The notes: generated from the letters alone by a model not told the origin. 64,000 nt of DNA from Roseivivax halodurans JCM 10272 (GCF_000521785.1 NZ_JALZ01000004.1:1-64000), one strand, 5' to 3'; positions 10,269 to 19,615 are shown, numbered from the stretch's first letter. Numbers and translations are program-made.

Positions 10269-13200
10269 ATGTCTCAGAGATTTTTCGACGCCCCAATCCT
10301 GAATTCGCCCTACCGCGTTCCGGAACGGAATTGGGAATTGGACAAGGATGGTCGTCCGACCGACCGCATTATCGAGCGGCGCAGAAAGTCAGATCTGATT
10401 TCGGCAATGCCGGGGGCGAAGGCAAAGGTCAGCAAACAGGCGAGCCTGACTTTCGATGACCTGTCGACGGAGGACGTTGATTACAACCCGACACCCTACA
10501 TCAATGAGTTGCGGGAGGCCGTCGACACGTGGCGCAACCTGCCCAACCCCGCGCAATGGAGGGTCTCTCCCGTCACCCAAAGGCTCCTGCAGCATTGGCG
10601 GGCGATTCAGGCGGACGAGACCGTTCCAATCCGGCCCTTTTTCTGTCAGCTTGAAGCGGTAGAGGTCGCGATCTGGCTATCCGAGGTGGCGCCGAAGGAC
10701 GGCAAGCGTGGTAGGCGGTTCCTCGAATGGCTGAAGGCGTCGAATGCGGCGGCCAATCCGGACTTGTTCCGCATCGCGCTCAAGCTCGCAACCGGGGCAG
10801 GCAAGACCACGGTCATGGCCATGCTGATGGCCTGGCAAGTCCTCAATGCCGCGCGCTCGCCGTCATCCAAGAGCTTCGGGAAGGGTTTCCTGATTGTCGC
10901 GCCTGGCATAACTATCCGTGATCGCCTGCGTGTTCTCAAGCCTTCGGAGCCGGACAATTACTACGGCCGGCTGAATCTTGTTCCGTCCGATCTGATGACA
11001 GACATGCAGACTGCGAAGATCGTCATCACGAATTATCATGCGTTCAAGCTCCGGGAGAAGGTGACCCTTGCCAAAGGCACACGGGCCGCACTTTCCGGCC
11101 ATGGCGACGGTCCGCAGACGCTTGAAACCGAAGGTCAGTTGCTCGCCCGCGTGATGCCTGAATTGATGTCCTCGGGCCCGATTACAGTGATCAATGACGA
11201 GGCGCATCACTGCTATCGAGAACGTCCTGACGCGGATCAGGAGAAGTTGACCGGAGATGCGAAGAAAGAGGCCGAAGAAAATAGCGAAGCGGCGAGGCTC
11301 TGGATCTCCGGCCTCGAGGCGGCCAAGCGCCATCTGGGTATACGGACCGTCTATGATCTGTCCGCGACACCCTTTTTCCTGTCCGGTTCAGGTTGGGTGG
11401 AGGGCACACTTTTTCCTTGGGTGGCCAGCGACTTCTCTCTCATGGACGCAATTGAATGCGGGATCGTGAAGCTGCCTCGTGTCCCCGTCGCGGATAACGT
11501 CGCAGGCCAGCCAGAACCGCTCTATCGCAACCTTTGGAAGGCCATCGGGAAAAAGATGCCGAAGAAGGCGCGCGGCGAAAAGAAGCCTGACCCTCAAAAG
11601 CTGCCGCTGGAACTACAGACCGCCATCGATGCGCTCTACGGCCATTACGAGAAAACGTATCGCGAATGGGAAATAGCGAAGGTCGGCATACCTCCGGTTT
11701 TCATCGTGGTCTGCAACAACACCACCAATTCCGAACTCGTGCGCGATTACATCGCCGGGTTCGAGCGCGAGGACGAGAACGGCGTCATCGACACCGTTCA
11801 GGGTCGCTGTTCGCTCTTTCGTAACTACGCCGACGACGGCGAGCGCCTCGACCGGCCGCGAACTATCCTGATCGACAGTGCCGCCATCGAATCCGGCGGC
11901 GAGGTCGACAAAGGCTTCCGTGAGGCCCATGCCGCCGAGATCGAGGCCTTCCGCCGCGAGAAGGCCGCGCGCAATGAGGGAGACCAGATCGACGAATCCG
12001 AAATCCTCCGCGAGGTGATGAACACGGTCGGCAAGAAAGGGAAACTCGGTGAACAGGTGCGTTGCGTTGTCTCCGTCTCCATGTTGACCGAAGGCTGGGA
12101 TGCCAACAACGTCACCCACATTCTCGGCCTGCGGGCTTTCGGCACGCGTCTCATCTGCGAACAGGTCGTCGGTCGCGCCCTACGACGGCTGTCCTACGAT
12201 GTTAACGAAGAAGGGCTCTTCACTACCGAATATGCCGACATCATGGGCATCGACGGGCTAAACTTCTCAGATGGCCCCCGTGTTGCGCCTCCTACGCCGC
12301 CACGTGAAGTCGTCCAGGTCCGCGCCATCTCGCCAGAGCGCGACCACCTCGAAATCGTCTTTCCGCGTGTCGAGGGCTACCGAACGGACCTGCCCAACGA
12401 CACGCTCGCAGTTGATTTCTCTAAGGTCGAACCCTATGAACTGACCCCGGCCAAGGCCGGAGCAACTAAGGTCACCATGCAGGGTATCGTTGGCGAGCCA
12501 GCACACATCACCCTCGAGCACCTCGGCCAAATGCGACCTTCGGAGATCGCGACCAAGATCGCCTCTCACCTCGTCATGCACAAGCTCCGCGACGCGGGCG
12601 AGGCGCCAAAGACCCATCTTTTTCCCCGCGCCAAGCGGATTGTGCGCCAGTGGCTCGACAGTGATCGCCTGATCCTCACGGGCGGCACACAAAAGGCGCA
12701 GCTCACCTATAAGCAGATCGCCGACGAGGCCTGCGATACGATCCTTCACGCCCTCACTGTCGGCCGCGACGGTGACACCGTCATCCGCGCCGTGCTGGAG
12801 CCCTACAGCCCCGTAGGATCGACCATGGACGTGTCCTTCAATACCTCCAAGGCCACGCGGTTCTGGCCACGTCCTGATCGGTCGCACATCAACTGGATCG
12901 TCACCGACAGTGACTGGGAGGCGAAGCTCGCCAAGGTGATCGAGGACCACCCGATGACCCGGGCCTACGCCAAGAACCATAACCTCGGCTTTGAAATTCC
13001 CTACCTCGTCGAGGGTGAACCCAAACACTATCGCCCCGATTTCCTGGTCGCGCTGAACACGCCCGAACCCACCACCCTGATCATCGAAGCCAAGGGCTTC
13101 CGCGATGCCAAGGACCGGCTGAAGGCAGAAACCACGCGGCATCAGTGGGTGCCAGGCGTAAACACTCTCGGCCGCTATGGCCGCTGGGCCTATGCTGAGC

Positions 13201-13271
13201 TCCTTGACCCATATAGCTATGCCGAGGATCTCGACCGCCTTATCAGACAGACCGTCGGAGAACCTGCATGA
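10269..13271 (+). CDS. Type III-like restriction subunit (SF2 helicase plus PD-(D/E)XK nuclease)
   Basis: A 1000-residue protein with an N-terminal helicase and C-terminal nuclease. Walker A is ATGAGKTT at about residues 174-181, the DEAH box is at 310-313 (INDEAHHC), DLSATPFF is motif III, and QVVGRALRR near 630 is motif VI. The C terminus has HYRPDFLV and LIIEAKG, giving a PD-(D/E)XK triad at D924, E940 and K942. The layout matches the Res subunit of type III restriction enzymes, in particular the BPTD_3080-type subgroup. ATG at 10269 is preferred to the TTG at 10266 because AGGAG at 10257-10261 sits 7 nt upstream. Its stop overlaps the next start (ATGA), so it should be translated with the following genes. 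With the methyltransferase two genes on, it presumably forms the cutting half of a restriction-modification pair. Confidence 0.85.
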   Translation: MSQRFFDAPILNSPYRVPERNWELDKDGRPTDRIIERRRKSDLISAMPGAKAKVSKQASLTFDDLSTEDVDYNPTPYINELREAVDTWRNLPNPAQWRVSPVTQRLLQHWRAIQADETVPIRPFFCQLEAVEVAIWLSEVAPKDGKRGRRFLEWLKASNAAANPDLFRIALKLATGAGKTTVMAMLMAWQVLNAARSPSSKSFGKGFLIVAPGITIRDRLRVLKPSEPDNYYGRLNLVPSDLMTDMQTAKIVITNYHAFKLREKVTLAKGTRAALSGHGDGPQTLETEGQLLARVMPELMSSGPITVINDEAHHCYRERPDADQEKLTGDAKKEAEENSEAARLWISGLEAAKRHLGIRTVYDLSATPFFLSGSGWVEGTLFPWVASDFSLMDAIECGIVKLPRVPVADNVAGQPEPLYRNLWKAIGKKMPKKARGEKKPDPQKLPLELQTAIDALYGHYEKTYREWEIAKVGIPPVFIVVCNNTTNSELVRDYIAGFEREDENGVIDTVQGRCSLFRNYADDGERLDRPRTILIDSAAIESGGEVDKGFREAHAAEIEAFRREKAARNEGDQIDESEILREVMNTVGKKGKLGEQVRCVVSVSMLTEGWDANNVTHILGLRAFGTRLICEQVVGRALRRLSYDVNEEGLFTTEYADIMGIDGLNFSDGPRVAPPTPPREVVQVRAISPERDHLEIVFPRVEGYRTDLPNDTLAVDFSKVEPYELTPAKAGATKVTMQGIVGEPAHITLEHLGQMRPSEIATKIASHLVMHKLRDAGEAPKTHLFPRAKRIVRQWLDSDRLILTGGTQKAQLTYKQIADEACDTILHALTVGRDGDTVIRAVLEPYSPVGSTMDVSFNTSKATRFWPRPDRSHINWIVTDSDWEAKLAKVIEDHPMTRAYAKNHNLGFEIPYLVEGEPKHYRPDFLVALNTPEPTTLIIEAKGFRDAKDRLKAETTRHQWVPGVNTLGRYGRWAYAELLDPYSYAEDLDRLIRQTVGEPA

Positions 13272-14194
13272 CGGCCATCAAGTTTGGCCGGCTTGAGGAT
13301 CTTCCCCTGCGCGAAGCCTGGACGCATGAGGCTCTCCAGTTCACTCCCTGGCTGGCCGAAAACATCGAACACTTGTCTGAAGCCATCGGCGTCCAACTCG
13401 AGCTGACCGGCACCGAGGTCGCGGTCGAGACCTTCTCGGCCGACATCCTGGCACGCGACGAGGAAGACAATGTCGTTCTGATCGAAAACCAGTTGGAGAC
13501 TACCGACCACACCCACCTGGGCCAGATCATGACCTACCTCGCGGGCCTTGAGGCGCAGACCGTTATCTGGATCGCACCGGCTTTTCGCGAGCCTCACCTG
13601 TCCGCTATCCGCTGGCTCAACGAACACACGGCGGACGGCTTTTCCTTCTTCGCCGTCAAAGCGCGCGTCGTCAGGATCGGTGACAGCCCTCTTGCCCCTG
13701 TTTTCGAGGTTGTCGAGAAACCCAACGATTGGGAACGCAGCCTCACGCGCAGAGCGCGCCAGTCCAGCGCCCCGTCCGAGGTCGGCGAAAAGCGGCGCGC
13801 CTTCTGGCAGGCCTACCTGGACCGCGTGCCCGGCGCCGCCGAATGGGGGCTGCGTCCGCTGCGCCTGTCCTCGGCCTGGGTGCCCATCGAGGGACTGGGC
13901 GAAGAAGCCTACCTGTCCCTCTGGGTCGGCAGCGAGGACTGCGGCGCGTTTATGCGGGGTGCGCGCGGATCGGACGGGCAGAGCGTGATCGAGAAGCTAC
14001 AGCCCGCCGCCGACAGGCTGGCCGCCACACTGGGTGCAACGTTCGAAGGCTCGAACGGCCACTTCCTTTGGAAACGCGCCGGGATGAGCTACAGCGACCC
14101 CGCGGGCTGGCCGGACCTGATCGACTGGATGGAGCACACCCGGAAATCATACGAACAAGCGATCGCCGAGATCGTAACGAGGCGAGCACAATGA
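13268..14194 (+). CDS. DUF4268 protein with PD-(D/E)XK-like core
   Basis: A 308-residue protein. Residues 57-90 read FSADILARDEEDNVVLIENQ followed by LETTDHTHLGQIMTYLAGL, the hallmark of the DUF4268 family, whose N-terminal part resembles a PD-(D/E)XK nuclease core. The candidate metal-binding residues are D59 and E73, with Q75 in the usual lysine position. The C-terminal half is the family's second region. DUF4268 proteins often accompany restriction or other defence genes, and here it lies between the R and M genes with ATGA overlaps on both sides (13268 and 14191). Whether it cuts DNA, binds it, or adapts specificity is unknown. Confidence 0.8.
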   Translation: MTAIKFGRLEDLPLREAWTHEALQFTPWLAENIEHLSEAIGVQLELTGTEVAVETFSADILARDEEDNVVLIENQLETTDHTHLGQIMTYLAGLEAQTVIWIAPAFREPHLSAIRWLNEHTADGFSFFAVKARVVRIGDSPLAPVFEVVEKPNDWERSLTRRARQSSAPSEVGEKRRAFWQAYLDRVPGAAEWGLRPLRLSSAWVPIEGLGEEAYLSLWVGSEDCGAFMRGARGSDGQSVIEKLQPAADRLAATLGATFEGSNGHFLWKRAGMSYSDPAGWPDLIDWMEHTRKSYEQAIAEIVTRRAQ

Positions 14195-17100
14195 CCGACA
14201 AGAAGACCCAGATCGACCCCATCACCCACGACGACCAGCGCGTGAACATCCCGACGCCGGAACTCGCGCCCATGATGGACCCGGACGATGCCAGGCCCAT
14301 CAAGGTCGCCTACGAACAGCGCAACCCGGATCTCGACCCGCAGCTGATCTGGCGCGGCAAGGACATCGACCAGACCGAGATCACCGTCGACGCGCCGCCG
14401 ATCTATCTGCAGGAACAGGTCCACCCCAAGGCGATCATCGAGGATCTGCGGGCAGGGGGCAAACGCAACGGCGAGGGCGGCGGCGCGGACCTCTTCGACC
14501 ATTTCGGCATCACGGATGACGACCGCGAGGCGGAGATCGAGTTCTACCGCCACCACCGCAAATGGTCGAACCGGATGATCCTGGGCGACGGGTTGCAGGT
14601 CATGGCGAGCCTGGCCGAGCGCGAGGGGCTGAAGGGGCAGGTGCAGGCGATCTATATCGACCCGCCCTATGGCATCAAGTTCAACTCCAACTTCCAGTGG
14701 TCCACCACCTCGCGGGATGTGAAGGACGGCAACCTCCAACATTTGACCCGCGAGCCCGAGCAGGTGAAGGCCTTTCGCGACACCTGGCGCGACGGCATCC
14801 AATCCTACCTGCAATACCTGAGGGACCGCCTGGTCGTGGCGCGGGAGCTGCTGACCGAGAGCGGCTCCTGCTTCATCCAGATCGGGGATGAGAACGTCCA
14901 CCGAGCAAGAGCGCTAATGGATGAAGTTTTTGGCGAGGAAAACTTCATAAGCCAAATAACCTTCCGAAAAGGAATGACACTCGCATCCTCGCATATATCT
15001 AACAACTCTGATTTCATCATTTGGTTTGCTAAGAACCGTGACGCTACGAAGATCCGCAAGGCGTTTCAACTTCGAGACTGGCAAACAGATGGATCTTATA
15101 GCAATTCGGATCCTAATTTGGCCAATCCTGCGATGTTCAAAGGCGACAGCGTCAAGGATGGGACTGCCGAGACGGTTTTTTCAACACAGCCTTTTCATGC
15201 TGCGGGCGTCAACTCCTCTTGCATGTTCCCAATAGACTTCTTCGGAAACCGCCTTACTCATCCGCGCCAAGGCTGGAAATCCAATGAGATCGGGATGACT
15301 CGTGCCAAGCTTGCCGGGCGTCTGATCGAAAGCGGCAACTCGGTCCGTTACAAAGTATATTTCCGCGACTATCCAGTTCAAGCAATCTCCAACAACTGGT
15401 TCAACCTTGGCGGCGAACCATCCAAAACGTACGTCGTTCAAACCGCTACCAAAGTCGTTGAACGCTGCCTCCTCATGACGACCGATCCCGGCGACCTCGT
15501 GCTCGATCCCACCTGCGGCTCCGGCACCACGGCTTACGTAGCCGAGCAATGGGGGCGGCGCTGGATCACCATCGACACGTCCCGCGTCGCCCTCGCGCTC
15601 GCCCGCGCGAGGATCATGGGCGCGAAATACCCCTGGTATCTGCTCAAAGATTCCGAGGCCGGGCAGAAGAAGGAGGCCGAGGTCACCCGCTCCGCCCCCT
15701 CGACCGCCGACACCTGGAACGACATCCGCCACGGCTTCGTCTACCAGCGCGTGCCCCATATCACGCTGAAAAGCATCGCCAACAACACCGAGATCGACAC
15801 GATCTGGGACCAGATGCAGCCTGCCGTCGAGGAAGCTCTCCACGACATCAACTACAATATGGACACTTTCCCATGTCGCCATCCGGTCGAAACCGGTGGC
15901 CGCAAGGGCAGCTTCGTTGATTTCAAGAAGCGGCCGGAGGTGACCCTTCCCTCTGGCGAAGAGATCGACGGCGGTGACTTCATGGAATGGGAGGTTCCCC
16001 GCAAGGCAGAAACACCGATGGAAGGGGAGGTTCTGAAACTCTGGAATACCGCACGCCGGGCCAGGGACAAGCAGGACCCGCAGTTCGACGAGTGGCTCGA
16101 AGCTTTGAACGACGCCATCGAGGACCCGAGTTATGGGCATCTGGGCCGAAAGCGCTCGCATCATGGCTTCACCGAAGACTCGCTTGACGAGGTAATCAGT
16201 GATGAAGGCGTGCCGATGCTGCCTTGGCCTCGGGCGGCTGCCGAGGCGCATGCGCGCTTCTGGGAGGCGCGCATCGCCCGCCAGAAGGAAATCGACGCCA
16301 GCATCGCCGCCAAGGCCGATCACGAATACCTCTACGACAAGCCCTACGAGGACAAAAAGCGCGTCCGCGTCGCCGGCCCTTTCACTGTCGAAAGCCTCTC
16401 GCCCCACCGTACCCAGGCGGTCAACGAACAGGGCGAGCTGATCGACGAGCATGACGCCGCCAGTGGCCGCCGCGGGGCAGGGGAGCAGGAGGCCGAGAAC
16501 TACCGCACCGCGATCCTCGAGAACCTCGCCAAGGCCGGGGTCCAGCAGGCGGGTCGTGAGGACCGCATCGACTTCACCTCGCTCTCCGCCTGGCCCGGCG
16601 AATGGCTCGCCGCCGAGGGCCGCTACATGGAGGGCGAGACCGAGCGCCGCGCCGGCATCCTGATCGGCCCCGAATACGGCACGCTCCAGCGCGCCGACCT
16701 CGTGGCCGCAGCGCGCGAGGCAGCCGATGCCGGCTTCGACCTGGTGATCGCCTGCGCCTTCAATTTCGACGCCCACACCGCCGAGTTCCAGAAGTTGGGC
16801 AAGATCTCCGTCCTGCAGGCCCGCATGAACGCCGACCTCCACATGGCGGGCGACCTAAAGGCCGGCGGCGGCAACCTCTTTGTGGTATTCGGCGAGCCCG
16901 ACATCAAGATCGTCGAAGAAGGCGACCGGCTGCGCGTGCGCCTCCTGGGCGTTGACATTTTCCGCCCCGCCACGGGCGAAGTGTCGTCCTCGGACCCCGA
17001 CGAGATCGCCTGCTGGTTCATCGACACCGATTACGACGAGCAGAGCTTCTTCGTCCGCCACGCCTATTTCCCGGGGGCCGAGATTCCCTACAAGCAGCTC

Positions 17101-17253
17101 AAGACGACGCTGAAGGCCGAGATCGACGAAGAGGCCTGGGAGAGCCTGAAGCGAACCGAGTCGCGTGCGTTTGCCCGACCGAGGTCCGGGCGGATCGCGG
17201 TGAAGGTGATCAACCACCTCGGGGACGAAGTGATGAAGGTGATCGGGGTATGA
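14191..17253 (+). CDS. Type III-like DNA methyltransferase (beta class)
   Basis: A 1020-residue methyltransferase. The catalytic motif DPPYG is at residues 157-161 and the AdoMet-binding motif DPTCGSGTT follows at 439-447. The order catalytic then AdoMet defines the beta class used by type III Mod subunits, which modify adenine N6 or cytosine N4. The target-recognition domain lies between them. That segment (about 14895-15475) is clearly lower in GC than its flanks, for example 24 GC of 60 in 14941-15000 against 44 of 60 in 14581-14640. The roughly 570 residues after motif I are longer than in a minimal Mod and have unknown function. The start at 14191 overlaps the preceding stop; a longer in-frame ORF from 13729 is not supported. 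It should protect host DNA from the restriction subunit encoded upstream. Confidence 0.88.
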   Translation: MTDKKTQIDPITHDDQRVNIPTPELAPMMDPDDARPIKVAYEQRNPDLDPQLIWRGKDIDQTEITVDAPPIYLQEQVHPKAIIEDLRAGGKRNGEGGGADLFDHFGITDDDREAEIEFYRHHRKWSNRMILGDGLQVMASLAEREGLKGQVQAIYIDPPYGIKFNSNFQWSTTSRDVKDGNLQHLTREPEQVKAFRDTWRDGIQSYLQYLRDRLVVARELLTESGSCFIQIGDENVHRARALMDEVFGEENFISQITFRKGMTLASSHISNNSDFIIWFAKNRDATKIRKAFQLRDWQTDGSYSNSDPNLANPAMFKGDSVKDGTAETVFSTQPFHAAGVNSSCMFPIDFFGNRLTHPRQGWKSNEIGMTRAKLAGRLIESGNSVRYKVYFRDYPVQAISNNWFNLGGEPSKTYVVQTATKVVERCLLMTTDPGDLVLDPTCGSGTTAYVAEQWGRRWITIDTSRVALALARARIMGAKYPWYLLKDSEAGQKKEAEVTRSAPSTADTWNDIRHGFVYQRVPHITLKSIANNTEIDTIWDQMQPAVEEALHDINYNMDTFPCRHPVETGGRKGSFVDFKKRPEVTLPSGEEIDGGDFMEWEVPRKAETPMEGEVLKLWNTARRARDKQDPQFDEWLEALNDAIEDPSYGHLGRKRSHHGFTEDSLDEVISDEGVPMLPWPRAAAEAHARFWEARIARQKEIDASIAAKADHEYLYDKPYEDKKRVRVAGPFTVESLSPHRTQAVNEQGELIDEHDAASGRRGAGEQEAENYRTAILENLAKAGVQQAGREDRIDFTSLSAWPGEWLAAEGRYMEGETERRAGILIGPEYGTLQRADLVAAAREAADAGFDLVIACAFNFDAHTAEFQKLGKISVLQARMNADLHMAGDLKAGGGNLFVVFGEPDIKIVEEGDRLRVRLLGVDIFRPATGEVSSSDPDEIACWFIDTDYDEQSFFVRHAYFPGAEIPYKQLKTTLKAEIDEEAWESLKRTESRAFARPRSGRIAVKVINHLGDEVMKVIGV

Positions 17254-17597
17254 GTGTGGAATACGTCTTGGAGCGGCAGCTGGCCGTAGCCCATGGCTAT
17301 CCGTCGACAGGCGGCAGTCGACCGAAATTCGTCGTGAAAGCGGGTTCGACCGCCATGAAGGACGGTTCGCCCAATGTGAAACGGAAGACCTGGCTGACGG
17401 ACGAATTGGTCCGCAAGGGTATTCTGGCGCCCGATCCTCGGAATCCAAGTCTTTGGGTGTTCCAGCAGGACCACGAATTCTCGAGCGCATCGGCTGCCGG
17501 CGATGTCATCAACGACGGCAATCTCAGTGCTCCCCAATACTGGAAAAACACGACCACAGGGAAATCCTTGAAGGAGGATCTCGCGTCCAACCCATGA
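17250..17597 (+). CDS. DUF4357-domain protein
   Basis: A 115-residue soluble protein. Residues 27-110 fit the DUF4357 pattern: FVVKAGSTA, a central helix ending in a hydrophobic GIL segment, then WVFQQDHEFSSASAA, and a closing WKNTTTGKSLKE. DUF4357 is usually found fused to or beside restriction-modification proteins and its role is unknown. Here it stands alone, joined by ATGA overlaps to the methyltransferase upstream and the helicase downstream, which suggests it is made in step with them. A DNA-end or specificity role is only a guess. Confidence 0.7.
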   Translation: MSVEYVLERQLAVAHGYPSTGGSRPKFVVKAGSTAMKDGSPNVKRKTWLTDELVRKGILAPDPRNPSLWVFQQDHEFSSASAAGDVINDGNLSAPQYWKNTTTGKSLKEDLASNP

Positions 17598-19615
17598 CCT
17601 TCCGTATTGCTGACACCTTTTCCGACGCGCTTACCAAGCTTTCCGGTCAGGAACAGAAGGCCGCGAAGACCGCGGCCTTCGACGCGCAGATGAATCCTGG
17701 CAACCCGGGCCTGCAGATGCATCGGGTCGACCGGGCCAAGGACCCGCATTTCTGGACCGCGCGAGTGAACCGCGACGTCAGGCTTGTCCTGCACAAGAAA
17801 GACGGCGCAACGTTGCTCGCCTGGGTCGGCCACCATGATGACGCCTACCGCTGGGCCGAGCGGCGCCGGATCGACGTGCATCCGAGAACGGGGGCGGCGC
17901 AGATCGTCGAAATGCGCGAGACCGTCGAAGACGTTATCATCCAGCGCTACGTCGAGGAGGCCGTGAAGAAACCTCGTCTCTTCGCCGACGAGGACGATGA
18001 CACGCTGCTGTCTTGGGGCGTACCAGAGGATTGGCTGGAAACGGTGCGCGATGCGACTGAAGATACAGTGCTGGACATCGCCGGCCACCTTCCCGCCGAG
18101 GCCGGCGAGGCATTGTTGCAGGCGGCCACGGGCGAACGGCCCGCGCCTGCGCCCCACGCTGAAGATCCCTACGAGCATCCTGATGCCGTGCGGCGCTTCC
18201 GGCTCACGACCACGGAGGCCGATCTGGCCGCCGCGCTTGAGGCGCCGTGGGAGAGATGGGCTGTCTGGCTGCACCCGGCGCAGAAAGAATTCGTGGACCG
18301 GGACTTCAACGGCCCAGCCCGAGTGATCGGCTCGGCCGGGACCGGCAAGACGGTCGTCGCCTTGCACAGGGCGGCTCGGCTGGCCCGCGAAGATGCCGGG
18401 GCGCGCATCTTGCTCACCACATTCAACCGGCGACTCGCCGATGGGCTTGCGGTCAAGCTGCCCATGCTGCTGCCGGACACGGCAGTTCGAGACCGTGTCA
18501 CGACCCGCGCGTTAGGGGAGCTGGCACACGATCTTTACGTCGAAGCCTTTGGCCCGGTCGAGGAAGCGACCCCCGATGATGTCGCCGAGGCATTGGCCGA
18601 TGCCGCCGCTGCGGCGGATGTGGGTGTGGACCCTGGCTTCCTGCAGGACGAATGGCGTCTCGTTATGGATGCCTGGGCTGTGACCGATCGCGATGCATAC
18701 CGAGACCTGCCGCGCCTGGGCCGGCTCACGCGCATGGCGGCGTCGCGCCGGGATGCGTTGTGGGACGTCTTCGCCGATGCCCGCGCCGCGCTGGAGACAC
18801 AGGGCACGCGAACCCGCGCCCAGATGCTCCACGCTCTCGCGGCACATTATCGTGCAGGCGCGCGGCGGCCGTTTACCCATGCGGTGGTGGACGAGGCACA
18901 AGATATTTCTGTGCCGGAACTGCATTTCCTGTCGGCCATTGCCGGAGACCTGCCGAACGGTCTGTTCTTCGCCGGTGACATCGGCCAGCGGATCTTTCGT
19001 GCGCCATTCCCGTGGAAGGCTGCCGGAGTGGACGTGCGGGGACGATCGCGCAGCCTAAAGGTCAACTATCGGACGTCGCAACAGATCCGAATCCAGTCTG
19101 ACCGCCTGCTGCCCCCAAGCTTGACTGAGGCGGACGGCAACGAGGATCGGCGCACCGGTGTCGTCTCGCTTTTCGACGGCCCGGAACCGGACGTCGCCGA
19201 ATTCCCGGATGCTGATGCAGAGATCAAGGCCATCGCCGGTTGGCTTGCCGACTTGGCTGATGAGGGTTTAACAGAGCGGGAGGTTGCACTCTTGGTTCGC
19301 AGCGAGGACGAGCTTCCACGTGCCAAGGCCGTCCGGGACACCTTCCGGTCGCTTACTGGCCGCGACGAAGGACCGGAAGTTCGCGTCATGCACGATGCGA
19401 AGGGCTCCGAATATCGCGCCGTGGCAGTGATGGCATGTGACGAAGATGTAATCCCCAAGGAGGATCGCCTCCTCGAAGCAAGAGACGAGGCGATGATCGA
19501 GGAAATCATGGCGACGGAACGCCATCTTCTATATGTCGCCACCACTCGGGCCAGAGAGCGTTTGTGGGTTTCCGGTGCAGGTCGCGTCTCGGAATTCCTT
19601 GAAGACCTTGTCTGA
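17594..19615 (+). CDS. ParE/RelE-like domain fused to UvrD-type helicase
   Basis: A 673-residue fusion. Residues 1 to about 95 resemble a ParE/RelE toxin fold: FSDALTKLSG at the start, NPGNPGLQMHRV, FWTARVNRDVRLVLH, and WVGHHDDAYRWAERR. Superfamily 1 helicase motifs follow: GSAGTGKT at 246-253, VVDEAQD with D433-D437, GDIGQRIF, VNYRTSQQIR, DAKGSEYRAVAVM and VATTRARERL. No antitoxin gene is adjacent, so the N-terminal domain may serve as an RNA/DNA-binding or sensing module instead of a free toxin. It is the last gene of the ATGA-coupled chain. UvrD-like helicases are common partners in multi-gene defence loci; a role here in processing DNA after recognition is inference. Confidence 0.8.
   Translation: MTFRIADTFSDALTKLSGQEQKAAKTAAFDAQMNPGNPGLQMHRVDRAKDPHFWTARVNRDVRLVLHKKDGATLLAWVGHHDDAYRWAERRRIDVHPRTGAAQIVEMRETVEDVIIQRYVEEAVKKPRLFADEDDDTLLSWGVPEDWLETVRDATEDTVLDIAGHLPAEAGEALLQAATGERPAPAPHAEDPYEHPDAVRRFRLTTTEADLAAALEAPWERWAVWLHPAQKEFVDRDFNGPARVIGSAGTGKTVVALHRAARLAREDAGARILLTTFNRRLADGLAVKLPMLLPDTAVRDRVTTRALGELAHDLYVEAFGPVEEATPDDVAEALADAAAAADVGVDPGFLQDEWRLVMDAWAVTDRDAYRDLPRLGRLTRMAASRRDALWDVFADARAALETQGTRTRAQMLHALAAHYRAGARRPFTHAVVDEAQDISVPELHFLSAIAGDLPNGLFFAGDIGQRIFRAPFPWKAAGVDVRGRSRSLKVNYRTSQQIRIQSDRLLPPSLTEADGNEDRRTGVVSLFDGPEPDVAEFPDADAEIKAIAGWLADLADEGLTEREVALLVRSEDELPRAKAVRDTFRSLTGRDEGPEVRVMHDAKGSEYRAVAVMACDEDVIPKEDRLLEARDEAMIEEIMATERHLLYVATTRARERLWVSGAGRVSEFLEDLV

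Noticed and set aside
13729-14190. N-terminal extension of the methyltransferase frame
   Set aside because: It overlaps the DUF4268 gene and is arginine-rich shadow sequence; the ATGA-coupled start at 14191 fits better.
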